From Blastopirellula retiformator (GTDB taxonomy: Bacteria > Planctomycetota > Planctomycetia > Pirellulales > Pirellulaceae), in assembly GCF_007859755.1 (NCBI RefSeq), contig NZ_SJPF01000001.1, positions 1-64,000 of the forward strand: a stretch of DNA of 64,000 bases, given 5' to 3'. The notes below the pieces were generated by a model. That model was given only the letters and a program-made list of their open reading frames with translations. It did not search any database and had not been told where the DNA came from. Within the stretch, counting starts at the first letter, position 1; each line of letters begins with the position of its first letter. The position numbers and the translations under genes are program-made. This document shows, one piece after another, positions 7,043 to 16,700 of the stretch.

Positions 7043-7090
7043 GTGAGGCTCTCTTATCCAAACGCTTCGGGAAACAGGCGGCAATAAGCG

Positions 7091-8095
7091 TTATCGGCTA
7101 TCGTGCCACCTCAACGCCACTTTCGATTTTCCGGCGCCGCCACGAAGTGAGAGCATCTCGGTAATGTGCGTGTAGCAACAGAATCGAATGAAATCATCGC
7201 TACGATCCAAATATCCTTGCCACCCGCCGATGCGGGCGTCGTCGATGAATGCATAGTGGTCTTGCGCGAGTTCGGTGAAGTCGGTGTCGTTTTCGTCATA
7301 GCTGCAAATTTGCGAGATAATCGGGCCGGAGTAAGGCAACAGCGGCGGGCGCGTCGGACTGGGCGGCGGCGGTACGAAGCCGCGAGGATCGGGCCAACCG
7401 TTGGGGAGCGGCGGCACTGGCGGCGGCGAGTTGCCGTCTGCTAGCGGATCGCCGATGCTAGCGGGACCGTTGACCTCGGGCTGTGTGGGCTTTGGGGCGG
7501 ATTCCATTTGCTGGGCGAGCGGATCGTTGGAGTTTTGCGGCGGCTTCGCATTTGGGTCAGGCGTTTGGGTGAGCAGCTGCTCTTTGGCGAGCGCGAACTC
7601 GGCCTCCCAAACATGCGATTCCGGAATGAATTCTTCGTCGGCGGTTCCCCAAGGCAAGCCATAGCCAGGCGGGATCGCATGAAAACCAGGATTGACCGCG
7701 TACCAGTTGATCGCCAGCGTCATCCGTTTGGGATAGTACGGCGTGTAGTCGGTGATCGAACCGACGACGACGGCGTCGACGCCCAGCGTTTCGCCCAGCT
7801 TGCGGATCTCTTCGAGATCGCGGCCGCGATTGCCGCTCGCTTCCATCGCACGAAGCACCACGCCCACCGGCACGACTTCGAAACCACGGATCCGCTGCAA
7901 CTGACCGTAGTAGGCGATCGTCACATCGTCGGCGTTCAGCGTGGGAGCGTCGCTCTGATTATTGAAAGGAATAATCGCGACTTTGCTGAGCTGCGGAAAT
8001 GGATTGTGAAATTGCGGCTGACGCTTGGTCTCGGGAATGGCGGAGCATCCCAAGCAAAGCAGCCCAGCTAGCAATATCAACCAATACGGACGCAT
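7091..8095 (-). CDS. Lipoprotein with CsgG/TolB-like N-terminal domain
   Basis: A 334-residue protein with a lipoprotein signal (MRPYWLILLAGLLCLGC; lipidated Cys17). Residues ~35-135 (KVAIIPFNNQSDAPTLNADD ... VGVDAVVVGSITDYTPY) have the pattern of the LpoB/CsgG/GNA1162-type alpha/beta domain found in outer-membrane lipoproteins. Residues ~185-260 are a Pro-rich linker with PPPVPPLP-type runs, and a ~70-residue C-terminal segment follows. It is expected to be anchored in the outer or inner membrane facing the periplasm. It is the first gene of the cluster leading to xerC; its function is unknown. Confidence 0.75.
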   Translation of the reverse strand: MRPYWLILLAGLLCLGCSAIPETKRQPQFHNPFPQLSKVAIIPFNNQSDAPTLNADDVTIAYYGQLQRIRGFEVVPVGVVLRAMEASGNRGRDLEEIRKLGETLGVDAVVVGSITDYTPYYPKRMTLAINWYAVNPGFHAIPPGYGLPWGTADEEFIPESHVWEAEFALAKEQLLTQTPDPNAKPPQNSNDPLAQQMESAPKPTQPEVNGPASIGDPLADGNSPPPVPPLPNGWPDPRGFVPPPPSPTRPPLLPYSGPIISQICSYDENDTDFTELAQDHYAFIDDARIGGWQGYLDRSDDFIRFCCYTHITEMLSLRGGAGKSKVALRWHDSR

Positions 8096-8245
8096 GAAAG
8101 TGAAGGTCGCTTGCAGGATGCCCCCCTGCGCGACGAGTCCCTGACGCCGAGAGCGCAGGAAATCATGTCATTGCCTAGCAATCGACAAAGTCAGCCCAAT
8201 CGCATTAGTCGGAACGAAAGAATTTTGGAAGAAAGGAAGATCGAC

Positions 8246-8938
8246 CTAGACCAACGACTGCATGCTAGCGAGGCCGATCGGTTCGCGGCTGGTGAAGGGC
8301 TCGCCGTAGCGCTTGCCGATTGTCTTGCCCCAGTACGAGGCTTCGTCGCGCAGTTTGTCGAGGAAGGTGGGCGGCTCTTGCGGGCGGCCTTCGACGAACT
8401 GGCTGTGATAGCAGGCGATCGACGCCGCCTTTTGTTCCCAGTGGTCGCTGATGTCGAGGACGAACGCCGGCTGCGGGGTCATCTTCAGATGGACGCAGTA
8501 ATAATTGTAGATTCGCTCGGGATGGAACGGCTCGCCGGGCATGTCGGTGTTCGACAGCTTCGACCAAAAGCGGGCCGCATCAACCAGTTGAGTGGCGGCA
8601 AGATGATCGGGATGGGCGTCCTCCCAATACGGCGCGAAGAGCCAGCGGGGGCGCACCTGACGAATGACCGAGGCCAGCTGCTCGCGGGCTGCTAGCGTCG
8701 GCTCGAGACTACGGTTGGGTAGGCCGAGGTTTTGTCGCCAGTCGAGGCCGAGGATCTTGGTGGCGGCGGCGGTTTCGGCGGCCCGTTTTTCGAGCGAGCC
8801 GAACGGAGTCGGTTCGCCGGTGGTCAGATCGAGCACGCCGATGCGGCGGCCTTCGGCCTTGAATTTGAGGATGGCGCCACCCATGCCAAGTTCCGCGTCA
8901 TCGGGATGGGGGGCGATGACCAATACGTCCAGCTGCAT
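8246..8938 (-). CDS. bshB1: PIG-L family deacetylase, BshB1-like
   Basis: A 230-residue zinc deacetylase of the LmbE/PIG-L family. The zinc-binding signature PHPDDAELG is at residues 10-18 and the second metal/active-site motif HPDH near residue 109. The overall sequence (LDVLVIAPHPDDAELGMGG, LTTGEPTPFG, LGLPNRSL) follows BshB1, which deacetylates GlcNAc-malate in bacillithiol synthesis. No bshA or bshC is visible here, so a different GlcNAc-type substrate remains possible. ATG 8938; single minus-strand gene flanked by short gaps. Confidence 0.8.
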   Translation of the reverse strand: MQLDVLVIAPHPDDAELGMGGAILKFKAEGRRIGVLDLTTGEPTPFGSLEKRAAETAAATKILGLDWRQNLGLPNRSLEPTLAAREQLASVIRQVRPRWLFAPYWEDAHPDHLAATQLVDAARFWSKLSNTDMPGEPFHPERIYNYYCVHLKMTPQPAFVLDISDHWEQKAASIACYHSQFVEGRPQEPPTFLDKLRDEASYWGKTIGKRYGEPFTSREPIGLASMQSLV

Positions 8939-9049
8939 TTCGACACCAATCGAGGGAGAACATCCAGGGGAAGTTGCTATGGCGTTGGCTTGGCGGTTTT
9001 GACAGACTCCGGCCCTTACCTCGGCCCTGTGCCCCGCCTGACCAAGACT

Positions 9050-9316
9050 ATGAACCGCATGACCTTACTACTTTTGCTGGTCGCCGCCAACTTCCTGGTT
9101 GGATGCCAAACGTGGCGTCCATGGAACAAGAAAACCAAAGATGCGCCGATCGACGCCGAAGTCGAGGACGAAACGAGCGAAGCGAAGACCTACATGGAGT
9201 CGGTCACCGAAGAGGTTTCGGGCTTCTCGAAGGCGTTTCGTGGGGGAAGCGGAGATAGCGGAACGGGGCTGAGCGATCGGTCGCGCGACATCGAGCGCCG
9301 CCTGGGCTATAAGTAG
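9050..9316 (+). CDS. Small lipoprotein
   Basis: An 88-residue lipoprotein from ATG 9050 (MNRMTLLLLLVAANFLVGC; lipobox LVGC, Cys19). The mature part is short and charged (WRPWNKKTKD ... DIERRLGYK) and appears largely disordered, with an acidic segment DAEVEDETSEAK. No family recognised. The gene ends 11 bases before the first 149-bp element. Confidence 0.65.
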   Translation: MNRMTLLLLLVAANFLVGCQTWRPWNKKTKDAPIDAEVEDETSEAKTYMESVTEEVSGFSKAFRGGSGDSGTGLSDRSRDIERRLGYK

Positions 9317-9327
9317 CCGCTGCTGAC

Positions 9328-9484
9328 CTAGCTGCCTGTTGAAAAATGCCCTCGTGGCATTTTCCAACCTCGCCAGGCTCAGAGCATCGCTCTTCGCGGC
9401 TCGCAAAATAACGACTTACCTCGCTATTTTGGGATCGCATCCCTGCGATCCAGCAGCACGTTGAGAAAATCAACGGACTGCTAG
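9328..9484. mobile_element. 149-bp MITE-like element, copy A, with CTAG duplication
   Basis: Interior 9332-9480 (149 bases) flanked by CTAG at 9328-9331 and 9481-9484. Internally it contains consecutive hairpins, e.g. TGGAAAATGCC/GGCATTTTCCA and CAAAATA-type/TATTTTG arms. The right CTAG supplies the TAG stop of the minus-strand gene at 9481-9900. Confidence 0.9.
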
Positions 9485-9900
9485 CCGGCCTCCGCCGCCT
9501 TACCGCTGGTCAATGTCGCGGCGGATGGTTCGCCGAAGAGCCAACTGCGAGCTTGCTCCAGGGTGCGAAACACCTGGCCGTTGAGCAGGGCGCGATTTCG
9601 CAAGACGGTTTCGACAAACTTCAGCTGCTCGTACTTGTCGGGATCGGCGGCGACCCAAGCGAGACGATGCTTCCAGGTCATGCCGGCCTCGGTGAAGACC
9701 TCGATGTGCTTAAACGCTTCCAGAGTCGACATCTCCTCTTTGGTTTCGGCTTCGCCAATGATGTTGTAGCAGTCATGCTGCTGACATGCGTCAACGATCC
9801 GGCGAAACATCACAAGAGACTTGGCGGCGGTGTTATTGCCGCGGGCGACCACGTGGATATGGTCGCCTTGGAAATCGATGATATTCTCGTCCATCATCAT
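9481..9900 (-). CDS. SpoIIAA/STAS-like protein 1
   Basis: A 139-residue cytosolic protein with the alternating strand/helix pattern of SpoIIAA-like (STAS-related) proteins: DENIIDFQGDHIHVVARGN, central CYNIIGEAET and FKHIEVF, then HRLAWVAADP and a final FVETVLRNRA...VFRTLEQARSWL block. It is about half identical to its neighbour at 9949-10368 (same length), so the two arose by tandem duplication 48 bases apart. Such proteins often act in partner switching or protein-protein regulation, but no partner kinase is nearby. Its stop codon is the CTAG target duplication of MITE copy A. Confidence 0.6.
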   Translation of the reverse strand: MMMDENIIDFQGDHIHVVARGNNTAAKSLVMFRRIVDACQQHDCYNIIGEAETKEEMSTLEAFKHIEVFTEAGMTWKHRLAWVAADPDKYEQLKFVETVLRNRALLNGQVFRTLEQARSWLFGEPSAATLTSGKAAEAG

Positions 9901-9948
9901 TCGCTCCCTGAGGGAAATGCCGAACTGCCGCGGATTGCCGGACAGCTT

Positions 9949-10368
9949 TTAGGTGGCGGAGGAGTCTTGGGATTTCGAAGCTTTGGCGTCTGCTTGCTCT
10001 GGCGAGAGGAGCCACTCGCGCGCTTCCTCGCGCGAGCAAAACAGGTGACCGTTGATTAGCGCGCGGTTGCGCAAGACCGTTTCGATGAACTGCAGCTGCT
10101 CGTACTTCGTGTTCTCTTCGGCCACCCAAGCGATGCGATGCTTCGCCGTAATGCCGGCCTGCTGGAAGATCTCGATGTGCTTGAAGGCGTCCATCGTCGA
10201 CAGTTCGCCAACGGTCTTGGCCTGATTAAGAATGTTGTAGCAGCCGTATTTGTCGCAAGCGGCGACGATCTGCTTCCACAACTCCAGAGAACGAGGGACG
10301 GAGTCAAATCCGGTCACGATGACCGAGAGATAGTCCCCCATGTATTCGATGAAATTCTCGTGTTTCAT
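9949..10368 (-). CDS. SpoIIAA/STAS-like protein 2
   Basis: A 139-residue paralogue of the gene at 9481-9900, sharing CYNI(I/L), DAFKHIEIF, KHRIAWVAEE and FIETVLRNRALINGHLF. Cytosolic, with a Lys/Ser/Asp-rich disordered tail that differs from its twin. It is the promoter-proximal member of the pair; transcription presumably starts in the 490-base gap to the right. Function unknown beyond the fold guess. Confidence 0.6.
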   Translation of the reverse strand: MKHENFIEYMGDYLSVIVTGFDSVPRSLELWKQIVAACDKYGCYNILNQAKTVGELSTMDAFKHIEIFQQAGITAKHRIAWVAEENTKYEQLQFIETVLRNRALINGHLFCSREEAREWLLSPEQADAKASKSQDSSAT

Positions 10369-10862
10369 GGCACTTTTACCTTCCGCTGGGATAACGCATC
10401 ACATCACCGGAAATCGCCAGAGGAGCCGCTGTTATCCGCTGATGCGGCAATGCTGGAGGGTATCCAAACGTCACGTCCCCAAGTAACGCCCGCCAGAGCC
10501 ATTGGACCGCCGCTGGGGGGTAACAAATCGACATGTCTAGATATCTCTTTTTAGCGAGCTTTCATCTGACAAGTTAAACCACGGTTTGTCGCAAATTCAA
10601 TCTCTTGGCGAGAAAACGGCCGAAAATGGCCCGTATTTTCCTTCTACCCTTCGTTGCCAGCCTAAAGAACGGCAAATCGCCGCAGCAAGACAAGGTAGCT
10701 CACTGGGGCATTAACGCCGATTATGGCAGAAATTGACCCCGCAAAAACCAGCAAACTCATTGCTTTTTAATTGGCATGCCGATGCTCTTATTTAGGACGC
10801 TTATCACGTCCGATCATCCTCTACTTTCTATGCGCGAGTCTTTTCGGTTCAGGGCAGCCTTC
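10369..10862. other. Divergent intergenic region
   Basis: About 490 bases between the minus-strand SpoIIAA-like pair and the plus-strand prepilin-like gene; no coding frame seen. It should hold promoters for both directions. The string TTATTTAGGACGCTTATCAC (about 10789-10808) is nearly the same as one at 5141-5159. Confidence 0.5.
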
Positions 10863-11291
10863 ATGCGCCAATCAAATTTACTTTCCACGAAGAAAACTGG
10901 TTTTACGCTAGTCGAGTTGCTGGTCGTTATCGCGATCATCGGCGTCTTGATTGCGTTTCTCTTGCCGGCGGTGCAGCAAGCCCGCGAAGCGGCTCGCCGG
11001 ATGCAGTGCACGAACAATCAGAAACAGCTCTCGCTGGCGCTGCACAACTATCACTACGTCAACCAGAATTTCCCGATGGCCGCGTGCAATAACTCGGGTC
11101 GGATTGGCGTGCAGTTCCGTTTGTTGCCCTATCTCGAACAGCAGAACCTGTTCGACCAGGTGGAATACACCACCAACTACATCCACAACGTCGACCTGGC
11201 CAAGACGCGGATCGATGGTTTCCTCTGCCCGAGCGGATCGACCGTGATCTCGGCCCGCTCCGAGACGATTGGGGACGAGCCGGACGCCTAA
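10863..11291 (+). pseudogene. Truncated DUF1559 prepilin-like protein
   Basis: The start [20 protein letters not shown] is a type IV prepilin leader (cleavage before Phe, Glu5 present), followed by the planctomycete DUF1559 hallmark [34 protein letters not shown] and FLCPSGS. Family members usually run 300 residues or more; this one stops after 142 at a TAA inside the CTAA duplication of MITE copy B. The central and C-terminal sorting-like regions are missing. A short coding-like tail (KEEDAELTIELTDGLR, stop) follows the element, but the lost middle shows a deletion accompanied the insertion. The intact relative is at 45557. Confidence 0.75.
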
Positions 11292-11444
11292 CAGTCCGTT
11301 GATTTTCTCGACGGACTGCGTGATCGCAGGGATGCTATCCCAAAATAGCGACGTAAGTCGTTATTTTGCGAGCCGCGAAGAGCTACGCTCTGAGCCTGGC
11401 GAGGTTGGAAAATGCCACGAGGGCATTTTCCAACAGGCAGCTAA
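11288..11444. mobile_element. 149-bp MITE-like element, copy B, with CTAA duplication
   Basis: Interior 11292-11440, inverted relative to copy A, flanked by CTAA at 11288-11291 and 11441-11444. The left CTAA provides the TAA stop of the truncated prepilin-like gene. Confidence 0.9.
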
Positions 11445-11528
11445 GGAAGAAGATGCTGAGCTGACGATCGAACTGACCGACGGCCTGCGGTAACCCATCG
11501 GCCAGGCGTTGCTCTTCCGAGAAACAAC

Positions 11529-11565
11529 AGCCCGCGACAGGAACTCCCGTCGCGGGCTCTGTTTT
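11529..11565 (+). terminator. Intrinsic terminator
   Basis: Stem AGCCCGCGAC / GTCGCGGGCT with a 10-base loop, followed by CTGTTTTTA. It probably ended the original full-length prepilin-like gene and lies 12 bases before the convergent metallopeptidase gene. Confidence 0.75.
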
Positions 11566-11577
11566 TATCTCGACCGC

Positions 11578-12258
11578 CTAGTCGCGGCGACTGGCGTAGA
11601 TCATGACGTAGTACAGCAGCGTCAACACTGCCTGCAGCGTTGCGGCGACATAGGTCAGGGCCGCGGCGTACAGCATGTTGCGGACCGCCGGCATGTCGTC
11701 TTGCGGGACGATGTTCAGATCGACCAGCACCCGCTTGGCTCGCGCACTGGCGTCAAATTCGACCGGCAGGTTAATCAGCTGAAAAACGACGACGCAGCCA
11801 AACAAGACGATGCCGGCCAGCATCAGGAACTTGAAGTTGAAGACCATGCCGAGCAACAGCAAGATCCAGCTGGCGCCACTGCCGAAGCTGGCGGTCGGTA
11901 CCGCCAGGTTTCGTAAGACCAGCGGCGCGTAGTGTTTGGCGTCTTGGATCGCGTGTCCCGCTTCGTGGGCGGCGATGCCGACCGCGCCGAGCGAACGCGA
12001 TTGGTAAACGTCGGGGCTCAATCGCAGCACCTTGGCGCCGGGATCGTAGTGATCCGACAGGTGACCAGGGATTTGCTCGATCGAAACGTCATACAGGCCG
12101 GCCGAGTCGAGGATGTGCCGCGCGGCGGCGGCGCCGGACAACGGGGCCGGCTTCTTCATCGCCGACGCGTAGGTCGACTTCAGCCACATCTGGGCGATAA
12201 ACGCCAGCAGCAAGGCTGGGGCGATGATCAGGAAGTACATCGGGTCAAAAAAGTACAT
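11578..12258 (-). CDS. Membrane zinc metallopeptidase (YugP-like, peptidase family PF04298)
   Basis: A 226-residue membrane protein from ATG 12258 (AAGGCGAG upstream); a longer start at 12342 adds an unlikely leader. Transmembrane segments: ~7-25 (FLIIAPALLLAFIA), ~120-160 (two, ASWILLLLGMVFNFKFLMLAGIVLFGCVVVFQLI) and near the C-terminus (TLQAVLTLLYYVMIYA). The zinc motif HEAGH is at residues 98-102 within VGIAAHEAGHAIQ, and the family block NLPVEFDASARA supplies further conserved residues. Homologues are annotated as neutral zinc metallopeptidases; their substrates are unknown. It is convergent to the truncated prepilin-like gene. Confidence 0.88.
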   Translation of the reverse strand: MYFFDPMYFLIIAPALLLAFIAQMWLKSTYASAMKKPAPLSGAAAARHILDSAGLYDVSIEQIPGHLSDHYDPGAKVLRLSPDVYQSRSLGAVGIAAHEAGHAIQDAKHYAPLVLRNLAVPTASFGSGASWILLLLGMVFNFKFLMLAGIVLFGCVVVFQLINLPVEFDASARAKRVLVDLNIVPQDDMPAVRNMLYAAALTYVAATLQAVLTLLYYVMIYASRRD

Positions 12259-12525
12259 GGCGTCTTTCTCGCCTTTCAATGCAAGGTGTAGGAGCGGCGC
12301 GACTTGGCAGAGAGTCTGCCAAGCATTGGGGTATTCGCCCACCGCCGCTCGGAATTATAGACCTGCAAAATGGCAGGTACAGCTCCTTTTGGGCTTATTC
12401 AGCAAGTCGCGTTCCGCAACCGTCAAATTACCTAAATTACGTATTCGCTAGTTTCTCCCTGAACCCCATGTTATAACGAAATGTCGCAGTTTTTTGTTCA
12501 CAACTACTCCTTTTGAGCAGCTTGT

Positions 12526-13707
12526 ATGTCGTCCTTCCGGTATTTCGGCGTTTGCTTGGTCGTGGTATTGACGGTTGTGCTGACCGGCACAAGCTGTCGT
12601 CCCTCCCTTGCGCCGCCGGCGGGGCAGGACCTGCCGACCGCGACGACCGAAATCGATATGGACAAGCTGCGCGATCGGATCGATGCGGTTCTCGACTACA
12701 CGCTGAGCCAGCGCCGGCTGAACACCAAGGATCACGCCGCTTGGCAGATTCTGCACGGTTCGCTCGCCTACCAGATCGCCTTCCCGGTCGAGCATGACGG
12801 TAAGTACGTCTCGGCGGTCGAGCACGTCTTGAATGGCGGCAAGATGGAAGGGTGGACGATGGAGCGCGGTTCGCCGTTGCCGTTCGTCGGCGCCGATGGC
12901 GAAAAGCGCTATGGCCTGCGGGCTCTGCTCGAGCAAGGTTCCAAAACCGGTCAGGGACACAACGATCAATGGCTCGCCATCTTGTCGCAATGCAACCTCG
13001 ATCCCGAGACCCCGATTCAGTTTGAAGGAGACGTGTACACCGTCGCCGACTTAATCGGCCAGGTGCAGCTCGACCTGTCGCGCAACTTCGACCACGAATA
13101 TAGCTGGACCTTGATCGCGCTGACCGCCTACCTGCCGACCGATACCAGCTGGGTCGATTCAGCCGGCAAACAGTGGAGCATCCCCGGGCTGGTGCAAGCC
13201 GAGGTTGATCATGGCTTCGGCAGCGGCGCCTGCGGCGGAACGCATCGCCTGATCGGTCTGTCGATGGCGCTCAATCGACACACGGCTCAAGATGGCGAGA
13301 TGACGCCCGAGTGGGTCGCCGCCGACGGGCGCATTCAAGAGGCAATCGGCAAAGCGCGTCAGTACCAGAATCCCAATGGATCGCTCAGCAGCAACTACTT
13401 CCAGCGTCCGGGCAACTCGCCTGATCTGGCCGAAGACATCGGCACGACCGGCCACACGCTCGAGTTCCTCTCGCTTTCGCTCCCCCAAGACGAGCTGAGC
13501 CAGCCGTGGGTCGCTCGCGCCGCACAGCACATGTGCAAGGTGTTTGAACAGACCGAAGGAGCTCCGCTGGAGTGCGGCGCCCTCTATCACGCGGCGCACG
13601 GCCTAGTGCTGTATCGCGAACGGGTCTTCGGCCCGCGTGAATACAAGTTTGAACTGACGCAAGCCGAACAAGACGCCAGCGACGAAGAAGAAGTCGCCGC
13701 TAACTAA
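12526..13707 (+). CDS. Secreted conserved planctomycete protein, alpha-toroid-like
   Basis: A 393-residue exported protein (signal MSSFRYFGVCLVVVLTVVLTG, possible lipidation at Cys24 though the lipobox is imperfect). The body is helical with recurring W/H/G blocks (AAWQILHGSLAYQI, HNDQWLAILSQC, HEYSWTLIALTAYLP, FGSGACGGTHRLIGLSMALN, AEDIGTTGHTLEFLSLSLP, GALYHAAHGLVLY) suggestive of an alpha/alpha toroid. The family is common in Planctomycetes; I recall homologues with misleading eukaryote-derived names. No catalytic residues assigned. The stop codon overlaps that of the convergent gene at 13704. Confidence 0.65.
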   Translation: MSSFRYFGVCLVVVLTVVLTGTSCRPSLAPPAGQDLPTATTEIDMDKLRDRIDAVLDYTLSQRRLNTKDHAAWQILHGSLAYQIAFPVEHDGKYVSAVEHVLNGGKMEGWTMERGSPLPFVGADGEKRYGLRALLEQGSKTGQGHNDQWLAILSQCNLDPETPIQFEGDVYTVADLIGQVQLDLSRNFDHEYSWTLIALTAYLPTDTSWVDSAGKQWSIPGLVQAEVDHGFGSGACGGTHRLIGLSMALNRHTAQDGEMTPEWVAADGRIQEAIGKARQYQNPNGSLSSNYFQRPGNSPDLAEDIGTTGHTLEFLSLSLPQDELSQPWVARAAQHMCKVFEQTEGAPLECGALYHAAHGLVLYRERVFGPREYKFELTQAEQDASDEEEVAAN

Positions 13708-16700
13708 TCGCGGCGCCCGAGCTTGATTCGTTTCGAGCTTCGATCGGCCAGTCGGCGATACGCAACGTCGATCTCGTCACCAGGGTTCAGCGGAGCGACC
13801 GCCGCCAGCACATCGCCGCGACTCCGCACCTCTTGGCCGTTGACCTTGGTCAGCAAGTCGCCAACGCGGAACCCGATCTCCGCCGCCGGTCCGCCGCGGA
13901 CCACCTCGGTGACTTCGACGCCTCCGTCGGCCTGACGAACGGTCATCCCCAAGGTCGGGCCCGAGCCAATCAACCAATTGCCGAAGACCTCGTTCCGCTT
14001 CATACGGTCGGCATGTTGACGGATGGCGTGCGGATTGACGATCACCGGCGATCCGCCGCTCAGCTTCTGCACGCAGATTCCGCCCAGACGCCGGTCAATC
14101 TCGATCGCCCCTTGGCCCACTTCAAACGGAAAGCCAGGGGAAGAGGTCCAGATCGCCCCGAAGAACTCTCCCTCTTTGCGGATCATCTCGGCCGCTGGCT
14201 GCTCATTGGCGCCTACTCCAACCGCCAGCAGCATTTGTTGGCGATCAAAGCGATCACGATGCGTCAGTTCGATCGCCGGCCAGCGGTCGTCGTTCTGCAA
14301 CTTGTCGGTGATCTGGAGCAGGCCAAGATCATGCTCGCGATCGACCCCAAACGTTTTCGCGGCCGGCGTTTTTCCGTCCGAAGTCGTGACCTTCACGTCG
14401 CGCCGCGGTGGGAAGACCTGATGCCCTGGCGCCACGATCCAACCTTCTCGTTCGTTGACGACAAAGCCGCGACCATGTTGCCCATCGCCGTAGTCGATTG
14501 TCACGGAAGCGGCGAGCGCCTGCGGCAGGTTTTGCTCGCGGCGCTCGTCCCAATTCTCCCAGTTGTTTCGCTCAGGACTTGGCGCGACGATCAGTTCATA
14601 ATCAGAATGTCGGCGAGCAAGATAGAAATGATCGAACATGCAGGGCCCGCCATCGACGACGCGGATCGCCATTCCGGTCACTTCGATCTCGCCAAAGTTA
14701 GCGAAGATGTCGGCGAAGCCCATCTTCCATTCTTCTTTCAGTTCGCCCGAGTCGAGCACGACGTAGCCCGGCTCTTTTTTCGATCCCTTGCCGATACGAT
14801 AGATCGCCGGCGTTTCGCGATCGCCGGCATGCGTCAGGCGAATCTCGTAGCGGCCGCCTCCTTCTTTGCGATAGGCGAAGCGGAGGAAACGAAGTTCGCC
14901 CAGCGCCGACCGTTCGGTCAATTTCACCGGCGGATCAAACTGAGCCACTTCGACAAACTCGTCGCTGGGCGCGATCCGAATTGCCGGCGCTCCAACCATC
15001 CCCGGTGCGTCGACAAATTCAACCGTTCCCTCTTTACCGGCGTCGGTTTGCATCTGGGCGACGTCGGCGGCGGTCGGATCTTCCAATATCGCCAACAGGG
15101 TCGTGCGGTCGTGCTGGACTTCGATCTCGCGCCAGTCGATCGGCATCCTGGCGTTGCAAGGGGTTTGGCGAATGATCACTTCAACCGGCCCGGTTCGACC
15201 GGCCAGCGAAACGTACCGCGGCGTCTGCCCTGGTTCGTGACGAAAACTCTCTGGCAAGTCTCCTTCAAAGGCGAGCGCGCCGTCTAGCAAGACCTCCAGT
15301 TTCGGCGGAGCCCCGAAGTTGCCCCACCGATCGGTCGTGATCGTCAGCCAACGATCGTCGGCCGATAGGTCGAGCGTCCGCCGCAGTTCAAACGGTTTGT
15401 TGACCGCGACCGCCGCCAAACGCCACTCAATTGGCTGACGATCGACGTCACGGCGCAGGTTGACGATACGGATCTCTCCTTCCGGCTGCGGCGCAACGGC
15501 CCAACCTTCCCAGGCGACGATCTGCCGTATCGCCCGCTGGCGAACTTCCGTTTCTAGCTGATCGCGATCGAGCAGAAACTGCGGCTCCAGCCAATTCGTC
15601 AGATCGCGGATGTCAAACGGATCGGCGCCGGCCGGGCGATTATCGTGCGCCGGGTCAACGATCAGGTGCAACTGTTTCGCCTGCTTGTCGGCCGACCATT
15701 TCAGCGGGCCGCTATCGATCACTTCGTTGGAACCGACGATCAGCGGGCTCTCGAACAGTTGCTCGTCATCCAGATAGATGCGAGCCTGAACGCAGCCTCC
15801 ATCCCGAGCGCCGTAATCCAAACCAATCTTGGTCTGAACTCCACGTACCAGCGGCGACAGAGGAACGCTGATCTTGCTGGCCGCCAATACGCCCAGCCCC
15901 CAGCCATAAAGATCGTCGCCGGTCCGCAAAGGCCCGCCTACGACGCTCCGGTTGTTGCGGGCCGGCCAGCCATTCTCCGAGAAGAACGCGCCGCTACGAT
16001 CTTCGCTTTGGGCGAACCGCACCAGCGGCGGACGTTCTGGCGCGAAACTACGACGCAGATAGCTGCGGGCGTTCGGCAGCCACAAGACATCCAGCGACCA
16101 AGCGGGCTGCATCGCATGCACCCAGCGATCTCCCTGGTTGTTGTCCCCCTGCGAATCGACATCGAAACGCTCCATCGACGTCGTCGCCACGATGCCGTCG
16201 ATCGTTTCCCACTGCAGCACGCGTGACAATCGGGCATCGCTAAAGCCGTCCGGCATCAGCGTTCCCAACTCGTCGAGATAAAGGTCCCAACTGTTGGCCT
16301 GGGGCATGTGCAGTTCGGCCAGCTCATCAAACCGGGCGACGCGGCGTCCGTTGGCCAGCAGCAGATGGGCGTCTCCGTCGACCAGGCGAATGGCGCGAAA
16401 GCTCACCTTTCGCCCATCGCGATAGTAGACGGTCGAGGGCTCGTAGCGATCGATCGGGGCGCCCCGCTTCCAGACGATCTTCTTGACGTACTTCTCGACG
16501 ACGCGGACTCCGTAGTCAATCCGCTGATCGCCGGGGCGACGGATGTCGACGGTCGGCTGCACTTCAAAGTGAGCCGGGACGATCGAGCCTTCAACGGAAG
16601 TCGTCGGCACAAACCGCGTGACGTCGCCGGGCAGGCGATCGCCACTGACCATCTCGATATAAGCGCCCGGCGTATCGCCAGGCTGCAGCGACCGGTCCAG

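Noticed and set aside
13833-15287. A 484-codon plus-strand frame
   Set aside because: Antisense to the NPCBM/PDZ gene, no recognisable domain and no ribosome-binding site.
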